10,303 bases of DNA from Clostridiales bacterium. Its GTDB lineage: Bacteria; Bacillota; Clostridia; Oscillospirales; Oscillospiraceae. Below the pieces are notes generated by a model, which ran no database searches, had not been told where the DNA came from, and saw only the letters and a program-made list of their open reading frames with translations. Positions within the stretch are counted from its first letter, which is position 1. Each line of letters begins with the position of its first letter. The stretch spans positions 1 through 10,303 of the forward strand of contig JAHZFC010000078.1 in NCBI GenBank assembly GCA_019421525.1. Reading direction: 5' to 3'. A program made the position numbers and the translations under genes. Positions 1 through 5,177 of the stretch are shown piece by piece.

Positions 1-53
1 AGTTTCGCTTGATTCTTTCTTGCTTCACCTACTTGACTTCATACCATTGGACT

Positions 54-77
54 AAAAACCAAGGACGGGGTCCTTGG
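54..77 (-). terminator. Possible intrinsic terminator at the end of a hairpin array
   Basis: The arms CCAAGGAC (59-66) and GTCCTTGG (70-77) pair perfectly over a 3-nt loop. Read on the minus strand, the stem is followed at once by five T (58-54). On the plus strand an overlapping alternative stem, GGTCC (69-73) with GGACC (77-81), is followed by six T (82-87), so the site could act in both directions. No gene is visible that needs this terminator, so the role is inferred from shape only. Confidence 0.4.
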
Positions 78-161
78 GACCTTTTTTGCAAGGGCTGACG
101 CCCTTGGCCTGTTTCAAGGACTGCGTCCTTGAGGGCTTTATCCAAAGGCTGACGCCTTTGG
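59..161. repeat. Run of four short hairpins with differing but paired stems
   Basis: Four stem-loops follow one another with starts 26-30 bp apart: 59-77 (8-bp stem), 89-106 (7-bp stem, loop TGAC), 115-131 (7-bp stem, loop TGC) and 142-161 (8-bp stem, loop TGAC). The stems are versions of CAAGGGC/GCCCTTG in which bases vary (AAGGAC, AAGGGC, AAAGGC), but each change is matched on the opposite arm, so pairing is kept in all four. Two units share GCTGACGC across the loop. The linkers are not conserved, so this is not a CRISPR array. It may be a REP/BIME-like cluster or an RNA structure; its function is unknown. Confidence 0.6.
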
Positions 162-172
162 GAAGAAAGTAC

Positions 173-215
173 CAAAAACCATTTCTTTTGACAGCGCCAA
201 AAGAAACGGTTTTTG
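173..215. repeat. Long 18-bp inverted repeat
   Basis: Positions 173-190 pair with 198-215 over a 7-nt loop, with one A-C mismatch (181/207) in 18 pairs. The arms are A/T-rich at the base (CAAAAACC / GGTTTTTG), unlike the GC-rich hairpins just upstream. On either strand the distal arm ends in a run of T (211-214 on plus, 178-174 on minus) that belongs to the stem. It could be a bidirectional terminator or the last member of the hairpin cluster. No coding ORF with a ribosome site overlaps it. Confidence 0.45.
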
Positions 216-298
216 AAATCCAAAGAAAAGCGCTGACTGGCCCTTTGGTGCATCCCTCTATGGACCGGCGCGCAAAGCCAGGATACATGAAGCGCCGC

Positions 299-437
299 TT
301 TCCGCTGCCGCTGATGCGTTCCTGAGTAGCACTCCCAACGGCCTACGGTAGAGCGCCTAGCTAGGTCTATGCTGTGGCTAGGCGTGCCCCGAGGGCCCAA
401 CGTGCTCCTACGACTGCCAGCAGAGCGGCAGCGGAAA
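299..437. other. Nested inverted-repeat fold, candidate structured RNA
   Basis: Three inverted repeats nest inside one another. The outer arms 299-312 and 424-437 are a perfect 14-bp match (TTTCCGCTGCCGCT). The middle arm GTAGCAC (326-332) pairs with GTG...CTAC (402-404 and 408-411) around a 3-nt bulge. The inner arm CGCCTAGC (354-361) pairs with GCTAGGCG (377-384). Together they give a coherent fold of about 140 nt in a region lacking a credible gene. I do not recognise an RNA family, see no T-tract on either side and cannot assign the strand. Confidence 0.35.
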
Positions 438-521
438 CTAGGTGTAGGGAGTGTCAGCTTACCCCAACGCCGGAAATAGAAGGGTGCATCATCCTATCCT
501 GCGCTCCCGTAAAGCGGGGGT

Positions 522-640
522 CCGGGGGAAAGGACGCTAAGGACCAAAGCGCCCTTGGCGCTTGCAGTCCGCCGCGGCCGTCCCCCGGCGTGCTTTTGCT
601 TCCTTTTCGCACGAGCGAAAAGGAAGTCGCCGCAAGGCGA
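522..640. other. Structured block downstream of aroF, possible interspersed repeat
   Basis: An outer stem CCGGGGGA (522-529) / TCCCCCGG (581-588) encloses a compound hairpin: GGAC (541-544) with GTCC (567-570), continuing as AAGCGCC (547-553) with GGCGCTT (557-563). A 12-bp hairpin at 599-626 and a small GCAA-capped hairpin at 627-640 follow. This density of pairing suggests a mobile or interspersed structured element, or the folded 3' end of the aroF transcript. No protein-coding signal is seen here. Confidence 0.35.
599..626 (-). terminator. Probable 3'-end hairpin of the aroF transcript
   Basis: A perfect 12-bp stem (CTTCCTTTTCGC / GCGAAAAGGAAG) with a 4-nt loop lies 28 nt beyond the aroF stop codon. 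Just before it in the transcript is a second small hairpin (627-640). After the stem the minus strand reads CAAAAG rather than a U-run, so this is not a textbook intrinsic terminator. It may protect the 3' end or be part of a repeat element. Confidence 0.35.
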
Positions 641-654
641 AACCTGACAGAGGC

Positions 655-1674
655 TCAGACCAGATGCTTGCCCACCAGCTCCACCATGGGCCGGGCCTTG
701 TCCATCAGGCGCTGGAACTTCTCCGGGGTCAGGGACTGCTGGCCGTCGCACTTGGCGTGGGGGGGGTCGTTGTGGACTTCCACCATCAGGCCGTCCGCCC
801 CCACGGCGATGGCGGCCATGGCCAGCGGCTCCACCATCCAGTACATGCCCGCGGCGTGGGAGGGGTCCACGATGATGGGCAGATGGCTCATCTGGCGGAT
901 GGCGGGGATGGCGGAGATGTCCAGGGTGTTGCGGGTGTAGGTCTCGAAGGTGCGGATGCCCCGCTCGCACAAGATGACGTTTTCATTGCCCTCGGCCATG
1001 ATATACTCGGCGGACATGATCCACTCCTCGTAGCTGTTGGCCAGTCCCCGCTTCAGAAGGACGGGCTTGGACATCTTGCCCACCTCCTTGAGCAGGTCGA
1101 AGTTCTGCATGTTCCGGGCGCCGATCTGCACCAGGTCCACCTTCTCCTCGAACAGCTGGCAGTACTTGGGGCTCATCAGCTCGGTGACGATGGGAAGGCC
1201 GGTGGCCCTTTTGGCCTCCAGCAGCAGCTCCAGCCCGTCGGTGCCCATGCCCTGGAAGGAGTAGGGAGAGGTGCGGGGCTTGAACGCGCCCCCCCGCATC
1301 AGGGCCGCGCCGGAGGCCTTCACGTCCTGGGCGACCTCGACGATCTGCTCCCGGCTCTCCACCGAGCAGGGGCCGGCGATGACGGTGAAGCTGCCGCCCC
1401 CCACCGGAACGCCGCACACGTCCACCACCGTGTCCTCGGGGTGGAACTTGCGGTTGGCCTTCTTATAGGGCTCCTGTACCCGCATGACCCGCTCCACGTC
1501 GTCCATCATTTCCAGCTTGTGGATGTCAACATGGGTGGTGTCCCCCACCAGGCCCAGGATGGAGCAGCCCACGCCGTTGGTGATGCCCACCTTGACGCCG
1601 TGTTCCTTCTCCAGCTGGGTCACGAGGGATCGGATACGCTCCTGCTTCGTGCCGGGCTTCATGATGATGACCAT
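655..1674 (-). CDS. aroF: 3-deoxy-7-phosphoheptulonate (DAHP) synthase, Thermotoga type
   Basis: This is the first enzyme of the shikimate pathway, condensing phosphoenolpyruvate and erythrose 4-phosphate in the cytoplasm. The product is 339 residues, the usual length. Residues 1-70 form a ferredoxin-like regulatory domain (MVIIMKPG start) and the rest is the TIM barrel. Visible motifs are GPCSVES (101-107), RGGAFKPRTSPYSFQG (127-142), IGARNMQNF (184-192), LLKRG (206-210), ERGIRTFE (237-244), DPSHA (270-274) and LMVEVH (296-301). By family analogy C103, H273, E299 and D310 bind the metal. The start at 1674 is preceded by AAGGAG with 10-nt spacing; an upstream ATG at 1710 lies inside the leader terminator and is rejected. 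The leader encodes an aromatic-rich peptide and attenuator, fitting control by aromatic amino acids. No neighbouring shikimate gene is present. Gene naming varies (aroF/aroG/aroA). Confidence 0.96.
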   Translation of the reverse strand: MVIIMKPGTKQERIRSLVTQLEKEHGVKVGITNGVGCSILGLVGDTTHVDIHKLEMMDDVERVMRVQEPYKKANRKFHPEDTVVDVCGVPVGGGSFTVIAGPCSVESREQIVEVAQDVKASGAALMRGGAFKPRTSPYSFQGMGTDGLELLLEAKRATGLPIVTELMSPKYCQLFEEKVDLVQIGARNMQNFDLLKEVGKMSKPVLLKRGLANSYEEWIMSAEYIMAEGNENVILCERGIRTFETYTRNTLDISAIPAIRQMSHLPIIVDPSHAAGMYWMVEPLAMAAIAVGADGLMVEVHNDPPHAKCDGQQSLTPEKFQRLMDKARPMVELVGKHLV

Positions 1675-1698
1675 ATCAAAAACACTCCTTTTCTCATG

Positions 1699-1736
1699 AA
1701 AAAAGCCCATGGGCCGCGAAAACGCGAACCATGAGC
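1699..1736 (-). terminator. Leader terminator (attenuator) of aroF
   Basis: On the minus strand 1736-1723 pairs with 1718-1705 over a TTTT loop: 14 positions with one T-C mismatch and two G-T wobbles. Six T (1704-1699) follow directly. This intrinsic terminator ends 24 nt before the aroF start codon, so it can only be a conditional terminator in the leader. Its 5' arm and loop overlap a segment that can pair instead with the end of the leader-peptide ORF. Confidence 0.85.
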
Positions 1737-1805
1737 TCCCTAAAAATAAACTGATCCAGGTATGCCCCCAATGGGGCGCCGCTCATTTGTCACGCTCCGC
1801 GTTTT
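1719..1805 (-). promoter_or_regulatory. Predicted antiterminator pairing of the aroF attenuator
   Basis: On the minus strand, AAAACGCGGA (1805-1796, within leader codons 28-31) can pair with TTCGCGTTTT (1728-1719, the upper 5' arm and loop of the terminator). This gives ten consecutive pairs including one G-U. Forming it destroys the terminator. A ribosome stalled on the aromatic codons (1816-1863) leaves 1796-1805 free; one that reaches the stop at 1783-1785 would cover much of it. A small hairpin (1764-1768 / 1773-1777) lies between the two segments. The pairing is read from the sequence; the mechanism is inferred by analogy with trp/phe attenuators. Confidence 0.6.
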
Positions 1806-1887
1806 TCTCCATGCCAAAATAGCCGGACACGCTAAATCGAGTCCAGCCAAAGAAGAACATGAAGCTGTGGGCATTGCCGTGAGCCAT
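1783..1887 (-). CDS. Aromatic-rich leader peptide controlling aroF
   Basis: A 34-codon ORF lies between the aroF promoter and the leader terminator. Residues 9-24 hold eight aromatic residues (F9, F11, F12, F13, W15, F18, Y23, F24), including FMFFFGW at 9-15, so all three products of the DAHP pathway are sampled. The ATG at 1887 is about 25 nt after the expected transcript start and is preceded by GAGG with 9-nt spacing. The frame is open further upstream but runs through the promoter, so that part is not transcribed. The peptide itself probably has no function; its translation would sense charged tRNA-Phe, -Trp and -Tyr. It has no signal sequence. The C-terminal part (MEKNAERDK) contains the antiterminator bases. 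Confidence 0.72.
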   Translation of the reverse strand: MAHGNAHSFMFFFGWTRFSVSGYFGMEKNAERDK

Positions 1888-1918
1888 GAGTGATGACCTC
1901 GCTGTTTGGAATGGAGCT

Positions 1919-1947
1919 ATTATATAGCAGCCGCCGGGGAAATGCAA
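1919..1947 (-). promoter_or_regulatory. Housekeeping-type promoter for aroF and its leader
   Basis: On the minus strand TTGCAT (1947-1942) and a perfect TATAAT (1924-1919) are separated by 17 bp. Transcription would start near 1912, just ahead of the leader peptide. The -35 matches the consensus only in its first three bases. Confidence 0.7.
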
Positions 1948-1997
1948 GAGTTTTTTTATCGAACTAAAGTAAAGGATGGGAAAACCGGACAGGGCAG

Positions 1998-2026
1998 TTG
2001 ACAACCGGAGCGGACCGCGCTACCAT
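1998..2026 (+). promoter_or_regulatory. Promoter of the small acidic gene and cinA
   Basis: A perfect TTGACA (1998-2003) and TACCAT (2021-2026) are spaced by 17 bp. The start site would fall near 2033, some 33 nt before the first ATG. It lies back-to-back with the aroF promoter, about 50 bp away. Confidence 0.65.
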
Positions 2027-2065
2027 AGGGTAAACTGATGTTCCCTGATAAAAGGAGGTCTTTTT

Positions 2066-2281
2066 ATGCCAAAATGGATCGCAGTATATCAAGAGGGCGA
2101 CGAGCCCTGGGGCGAGGAGATCCGCATCGCCATCGAGGGCACGGAATACGGCTTTATGGGCATGGCGGAGAACGGGGAGGAGCTGGATGTGCTCCCCGCG
2201 GACACCGAGGAGGATGCCCGGGCGAATGTGGAGTACGCCTTCGCCGGGTACGACACCTTTCGCTGGCTGGAGGAGGACTGA
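2066..2281 (+). CDS. Small acidic protein of unknown function, coupled to cinA
   Basis: The 71-residue product is strongly acidic (20 Asp/Glu against 4 Lys/Arg) and rich in Trp/Tyr/Phe, with no signal peptide or membrane segment. I do not recognise the family. The start has an excellent ribosome site (AAAGGAGG, 2051-2058, 7-nt spacing) and a good promoter upstream. The gene ends 2 nt before the cinA ATG (TGACCATGG), and its last codons (GGAGGAGG) supply the cinA ribosome site, so the two are probably translationally coupled. The alternating hydrophobic and acidic N-terminus (WIAVYQ, IRIAIEG) suggests a small beta-rich fold. A role linked to CinA is possible, but only position supports it. Confidence 0.75.
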   Translation: MPKWIAVYQEGDEPWGEEIRIAIEGTEYGFMGMAENGEELDVLPADTEEDARANVEYAFAGYDTFRWLEED

Positions 2282-2283
2282 CC

Positions 2284-3549
2284 ATGGCCCACACCGCGGA
2301 GCTGTTGTCAGTGGGCACGGAGCTGCTGCTGGGCAACATCCTCAATTCTGACGCCAGGGACCTGAGCCGGGAGCTGGCCGCCATGGGCATCAACGTCTAC
2401 TACCACACCGTGGTGGGGGACAACCCGGAGCGGCTGCGCGCGGCGGTGGAGCTGGCCAGGAGCCGGGCGGATATCCTCATCACCACCGGCGGCCTGGGCC
2501 CCACCTGCGACGATCTGACCAAGCAGGTGCTGGCCGAGGCCTTCGGCATAAAGCTGGTCTACCACCCCGAGTGCGCCCAGGCCATCCGGGACTACTTTGC
2601 CAAGTCCGGCCGTACCATGACGGACAATAACCTCCAGCAGGCCTGGCTGCCCGAGGGGTGCACCATCCTGGACAACCCCTGGGGCACCGCCCCGGGCTGC
2701 GCCTTCCAGAGCGGGGACAACTATGTGGTCATGCTCCCCGGCCCGCCCCGGGAGTGCATCCCCATGTTCCGGGAGAAGGCCGCCCCCTGGCTGGCCCGGC
2801 TGAGCGAGGGGGTCATCTGGTCCCGCACCCTGCGCGTCTTCGGCCTGGGGGAGTCCCAGGTGGAGGACAAGCTCCGGGACCGGATGAACGAGCTGACCAA
2901 CCCCACCCTGGCCCCCTACGCCAAGGAGGGGGAGGTGGAGCTGCGCATCACCGCCAAGGCGGACACCAGGGAGCAGGCCGCCGCCCTCATCGCCCCGGTG
3001 GAGCGGGAGGTGCGGGAGCTGCTGGGCGACCTGGTGTACGGCGCGGACGTGACGAGCCTGGAGCAGGTGGTGCTGGCCGCCCTGAAGGGAAAGGAGCTGA
3101 CCCTGGGCGCCGCCGAGAGCTGTACCGGCGGGCTCATCGCCAAGCGCATCACCGACCTGGCCGGCGCCTCCGCCGTGTTCCGGGGGGGCGTGGTGAGCTA
3201 CACCAACGAGGTGAAGGCCAACGTGCTGGGGGTGCCCCGGGACCTGCTGGACGAGCAGGGCGCGGTGTGCGCCGATGTGGCCCGGGCCATGGCGGAAGGG
3301 GCGCGTAGGGTACTGGGCTGTGACCTGGCGGTGTCCGCCACCGGGGTGGCCGGGCCGGACAGCGACGAGCGGGGCAACCCCGTGGGCCTGGTGTATGTGG
3401 CTCTGGCCGCCCCGGACGGGTGCTGGGTGCGCCGGCTCGATCTGGCCGGGCCCAGCGACCGGCGGGACCGGGTGCGCACCATGGCCGCCAGCCACGCCTT
3501 TGACATGGTCCGGCGGCATCTGGCCGGACTGCCGATCAAAACGCTATGA
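2284..3549 (+). CDS. cinA: CinA family competence/damage-inducible protein
   Basis: The 421-residue protein has the full two-domain CinA architecture. The N-terminal molybdopterin-binding-like (COG1058) domain, about residues 1-170, shows SVGTELLLGNILNSD near 9-23 and ITTGGLGPTCDDLT at 66-79. The C-terminal PncC-like domain, about 260-415, holds AESCTGG (277-283) with the likely catalytic Ser279, and SATGVAGPDSD further on. Family members hydrolyse NMN to nicotinate mononucleotide and/or ADP-ribose-type nucleotides in pyridine-nucleotide salvage; in some Gram-positives cinA is part of the competence regulon with recA. No recA or com gene is seen here. The chosen start lies 2 nt after the upstream stop and aligns with the conserved N-terminus; an in-frame extension to 2038 overlaps the small acidic gene and is rejected. 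A strong hairpin follows the stop. Confidence 0.96.
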   Translation: MAHTAELLSVGTELLLGNILNSDARDLSRELAAMGINVYYHTVVGDNPERLRAAVELARSRADILITTGGLGPTCDDLTKQVLAEAFGIKLVYHPECAQAIRDYFAKSGRTMTDNNLQQAWLPEGCTILDNPWGTAPGCAFQSGDNYVVMLPGPPRECIPMFREKAAPWLARLSEGVIWSRTLRVFGLGESQVEDKLRDRMNELTNPTLAPYAKEGEVELRITAKADTREQAAALIAPVEREVRELLGDLVYGADVTSLEQVVLAALKGKELTLGAAESCTGGLIAKRITDLAGASAVFRGGVVSYTNEVKANVLGVPRDLLDEQGAVCADVARAMAEGARRVLGCDLAVSATGVAGPDSDERGNPVGLVYVALAAPDGCWVRRLDLAGPSDRRDRVRTMAASHAFDMVRRHLAGLPIKTL

Positions 3550-3551
3550 AC

Positions 3552-3588
3552 AAAGATCCCCGGGAAGCAGCGCTTCCCGGGGATCTTT
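3552..3588. terminator. Shared terminator between convergent cinA and ECF genes
   Basis: A perfect 17-bp stem (3552-3568 / 3572-3588) with a 3-nt loop sits 2 nt after the cinA stop and 8 nt before the end of the convergent gene. The base of the stem is AAAG/CTTT, so each strand ends in a short T-run (TTT, with a further TTTT at 3594-3597 on plus). Placement and shape fit a bidirectional intrinsic terminator. Confidence 0.8.
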
Positions 3589-3596
3589 CAGCATTT

Positions 3597-4187
3597 TCAG
3601 GCGTCAGACGCGTCGGCGGGCTCCTTTTTGGCCTTGGCCGCGAAGGGGTCGCCGTGGACCAGGTAGCGGGACACCAGCTTATACACCACAAAGGTGACGG
3701 CGGAGTTGATGCCCGCTTTCAGCAGGTTGAAGGGCAGGATGCCCACCAGCATCAGGCTGTCCACCACCTCGGTGGGCGCGCCCATCCAGACAGGGGTGAT
3801 GAAATGGTTGGCCGGGACCATCACCAGCCCCATGGCCAGGGTGCCGAGGACCAGCCCCAGCACCGCGCCGCCCCTGGTATGGCGGAGCCGGTAGATGCCG
3901 CCGGCCACCAGCACCAGGGTGCCTGTGGCGATGATGTGCATCAGGATGCCCCAGGGGCCGGTGGTGCTGATGAACATGCCCTGGATGATGCTGACCACCA
4001 CGGTGAGGGCCAGGCCGGACACCGGGCCGTAGGCCATGGCGGCGATCAGGATGGGGATATCCGCCGGGTCGTATTCCAGAAAGGCCACCACGGGGATCAG
4101 GGGCACATGGACCGCCCAGACCAGCACCATGGACAGGGCGGCCAGCATGGCCATGACGGTCATCTTCCGGATCGTCTCTTTCCGCAT
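3597..4187 (-). CDS. ECF transporter S component, RibU-like, second of two
   Basis: This is a 196-residue integral membrane protein with about six hydrophobic segments. It is the substrate-binding S subunit of an energy-coupling factor transporter. TM1 carries the AxxxA motif (A13-A17) that contacts the T subunit. LEYDPADIPILIAAMAYGP corresponds to the loop and TM that in the neighbour reads VKMDVSELPSLLASFALGP, and LPFNLLKAGINS near the end matches the neighbour's APFTLLKGLLTS. The two genes are clearly paralogous. It starts 15 nt after the upstream S component with GAGGGGGG as ribosome site, so both share the FMN-riboswitch transcript. A flavin or flavin-related substrate is inferred from this. 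The C-terminus is a charged tail (AAKAKKEPADASDA). No EcfA or EcfT gene is present in the window. Confidence 0.88.
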   Translation of the reverse strand: MRKETIRKMTVMAMLAALSMVLVWAVHVPLIPVVAFLEYDPADIPILIAAMAYGPVSGLALTVVVSIIQGMFISTTGPWGILMHIIATGTLVLVAGGIYRLRHTRGGAVLGLVLGTLAMGLVMVPANHFITPVWMGAPTEVVDSLMLVGILPFNLLKAGINSAVTFVVYKLVSRYLVHGDPFAAKAKKEPADASDA

Positions 4188-4202
4188 CGGTGAGCCCCCC
4201 TC

Positions 4203-4823
4203 TCAGCCCTTCCGCCCGTGGAGGATGGGGGACAGGGGCTTGTAGATGAGGAAGCAGATCAGCGAAGTCAGCAGGCCTTTGAGCAGGGTAAAGGGGGCGT
4301 TGAAGGTGATCAGGCACTCCAGCAGGCCGTTGGCGGAGGGGCGGATCTCCTGGTACATGCCGATGATGGCATCCAGGGGCATGAAGCTGGTGTAGAAGGG
4401 ATAGCTGATAAAATAGTTGATGGGGACGGACAGCACGGCCATGACCAGAGAGCCCACCAGCGCGCTGATGACGGCGCCCTTATGGGTCCTGAATTTACGG
4501 TAGATCAGCCCCGCCGGGATGGTGAAGCACACGCCCATCAGGAAATTGCACAGCTCCCCAATGCCGGCGGTGGTGGTCATGAGCAGGTGGAGCAGGTTCT
4601 TGACCAGACACACCACCACGCCATAGATCGGGCCCAGGGCGAAGGAGGCCAACAGAGAGGGCAGCTCGGACACGTCCATTTTGACGAAATCAGGGATCAG
4701 AAAGGGCAGGGGAAAGTCCATGAGCATGAGCACAAAGGCCACGGCGGACAGCATGGCGCACACGGCGACGGCCCGGACGCTGAACAGGCGGCGGGAACGG
4801 GTGACAGGGACAGGTTGAGACAT
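4203..4823 (-). CDS. ribU: Riboflavin ECF transporter S component RibU
   Basis: The 206-residue product has about six membrane segments and the RibU signature: a basic N-terminus, the AxxxA motif (A23-A27) in TM1, FVKMDVSELPSLLASFALGPIYGV, the pattern VKNLLHLLMTT and a late NAPFTLLKG. It would bind riboflavin outside the cell and work with EcfA/A'/T encoded elsewhere. The FMN riboswitch directly upstream on the same strand is independent support for a flavin substrate. The ATG at 4823 has AGGAGG at 9-nt spacing; the frame continues to 4964, but that extension reads through the riboswitch and is rejected. Compared with the following S component it has an extra acidic/aromatic loop (near PFYTSFMPLDAIIGMYQEIR). 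Confidence 0.93.
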   Translation of the reverse strand: MSQPVPVTRSRRLFSVRAVAVCAMLSAVAFVLMLMDFPLPFLIPDFVKMDVSELPSLLASFALGPIYGVVVCLVKNLLHLLMTTTAGIGELCNFLMGVCFTIPAGLIYRKFRTHKGAVISALVGSLVMAVLSVPINYFISYPFYTSFMPLDAIIGMYQEIRPSANGLLECLITFNAPFTLLKGLLTSLICFLIYKPLSPILHGRKG

Positions 4824-4832
4824 AACAAAAAA

Positions 4833-4897
4833 CCTCCTATGAAGATCGTGAAACGCCTGAAAGTCGGTCTTCCAGGCGCTACAACATTCATGGGAGG
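4833..4897 (-). promoter_or_regulatory. Predicted Shine-Dalgarno-hiding hairpin of the FMN riboswitch
   Basis: On the minus strand CCTCCCATGA (4897-4888) can pair with TCATAGGAGG (4842-4833), nine of ten positions, which contains the ribU ribosome site. Inside it, CGCCTG (4878-4873) pairs with CAGGCG (4859-4854). No T-run follows, so the platform looks translational rather than a terminator. The competing pairing with the aptamer's closing stem (ending at 4907) was not fully resolved. Confidence 0.6.
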
Positions 4898-4906
4898 AGC
4901 TGCGCG

Positions 4907-5019
4907 CATCTTCTTCCATCCGGACTATACCGTTGGTCCCGGAGTTGCACCGGGTCAGCCACAAACTGTGGGTCGCGGACTATACCGCCAGTGGGGAATC
5001 ACACCCCGCCCTGAAGACG
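4907..5019 (-). promoter_or_regulatory. FMN riboswitch (RFN element)
   Basis: Read on the minus strand the conserved RFN blocks appear in order: GTCTTCAGGGCGGGGTG, ATTCCCCACTGGCGGTATAG, TCCGCGACCC, GGTGCAACTCCGGGACC, ACGGTATAGTCCGGATGG and AAGAAGATG. The closing stem P1 pairs CGTCTTC (5019-5013) with GAAGATG (4913-4907). This family binds flavin mononucleotide and turns off riboflavin synthesis or uptake genes. The ribU start follows 84 nt downstream. Confidence 0.95.
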
Positions 5020-5043
5020 TTCATTCACTTGTTTCCGTCCCCT

Positions 5044-5071
5044 ATTATAGCAGGCTGCGGGAAAAATGCAA
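5044..5071 (-). promoter_or_regulatory. Promoter of the FMN riboswitch-ribU transcript
   Basis: On the minus strand TTGCAT (5071-5066) and a perfect TATAAT (5049-5044) are 16 bp apart. Transcription would begin near 5037, about 18 nt before the aptamer's first stem. The -35 hexamer is identical to that of the aroF promoter. Confidence 0.7.
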
Positions 5072-5113
5072 GAGGCAGCTGCGAAAAAAACGACAGCAAG
5101 CACAGCCACGCGG

Positions 5114-5142
5114 TTGACGGCGGACTGTCCATCCGATACAAT
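5114..5142 (+). promoter_or_regulatory. Promoter of the SLOG/DUF1273 gene
   Basis: TTGACG (5114-5119) and TACAAT (5137-5142) are separated by 17 bp, each one mismatch from consensus. The start site would be near 5149, about 29 nt before the ATG. It is divergent from the ribU promoter. Confidence 0.7.
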
Positions 5143-5177
5143 GGGCCGGAGAAGAAAAAGGAGAGGAGGGCCGGGCC

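Noticed and set aside
59..215. CRISPR array
   Set aside because: The units are 7-8 bp hairpins with differing stems and short variable linkers; there is no constant repeat or uniform spacer.
29..400. Minus-strand ORF in the hairpin region
   Set aside because: It reads through inverted repeats, lacks a ribosome site and has no recognisable composition or motif.
1675..1710. aroF start at 1710
   Set aside because: That ATG is inside the terminator stem and lacks a ribosome site; the start at 1674 has both spacing and homology.
562..1734. Long plus-strand ORF opposite aroF
   Set aside because: Shadow of the aroF frame: His/Gly/Leu-rich, no family motif, and it runs through the attenuator. aroF on the other strand has all its catalytic motifs.
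1699..1924. T-box leader for aroF
   Set aside because: No T-box sequence (AGGGTGG-type) or specifier stem is visible; the coding leader with alternative pairing explains the region better.
2038..2283. N-terminal extension of CinA to 2038
   Set aside because: It overlaps the small acidic gene in another frame, and the extra 82 residues are Arg/Gly-rich shadow. CinA proteins begin at the equivalent of 2284.
2308..3519. Minus-strand ORF opposite cinA
   Set aside because: Low-complexity His/Gly/Pro-rich shadow of a well-recognised gene, without start signals.
4824..4964. N-terminal extension of RibU to 4964
   Set aside because: The extension translates the riboswitch and its expression platform; a strong ribosome site precedes 4823.
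4218..5117. Plus-strand ORF across the ECF genes and riboswitch
   Set aside because: Asp/Gly/Gln/His-rich shadow that also translates the FMN riboswitch.
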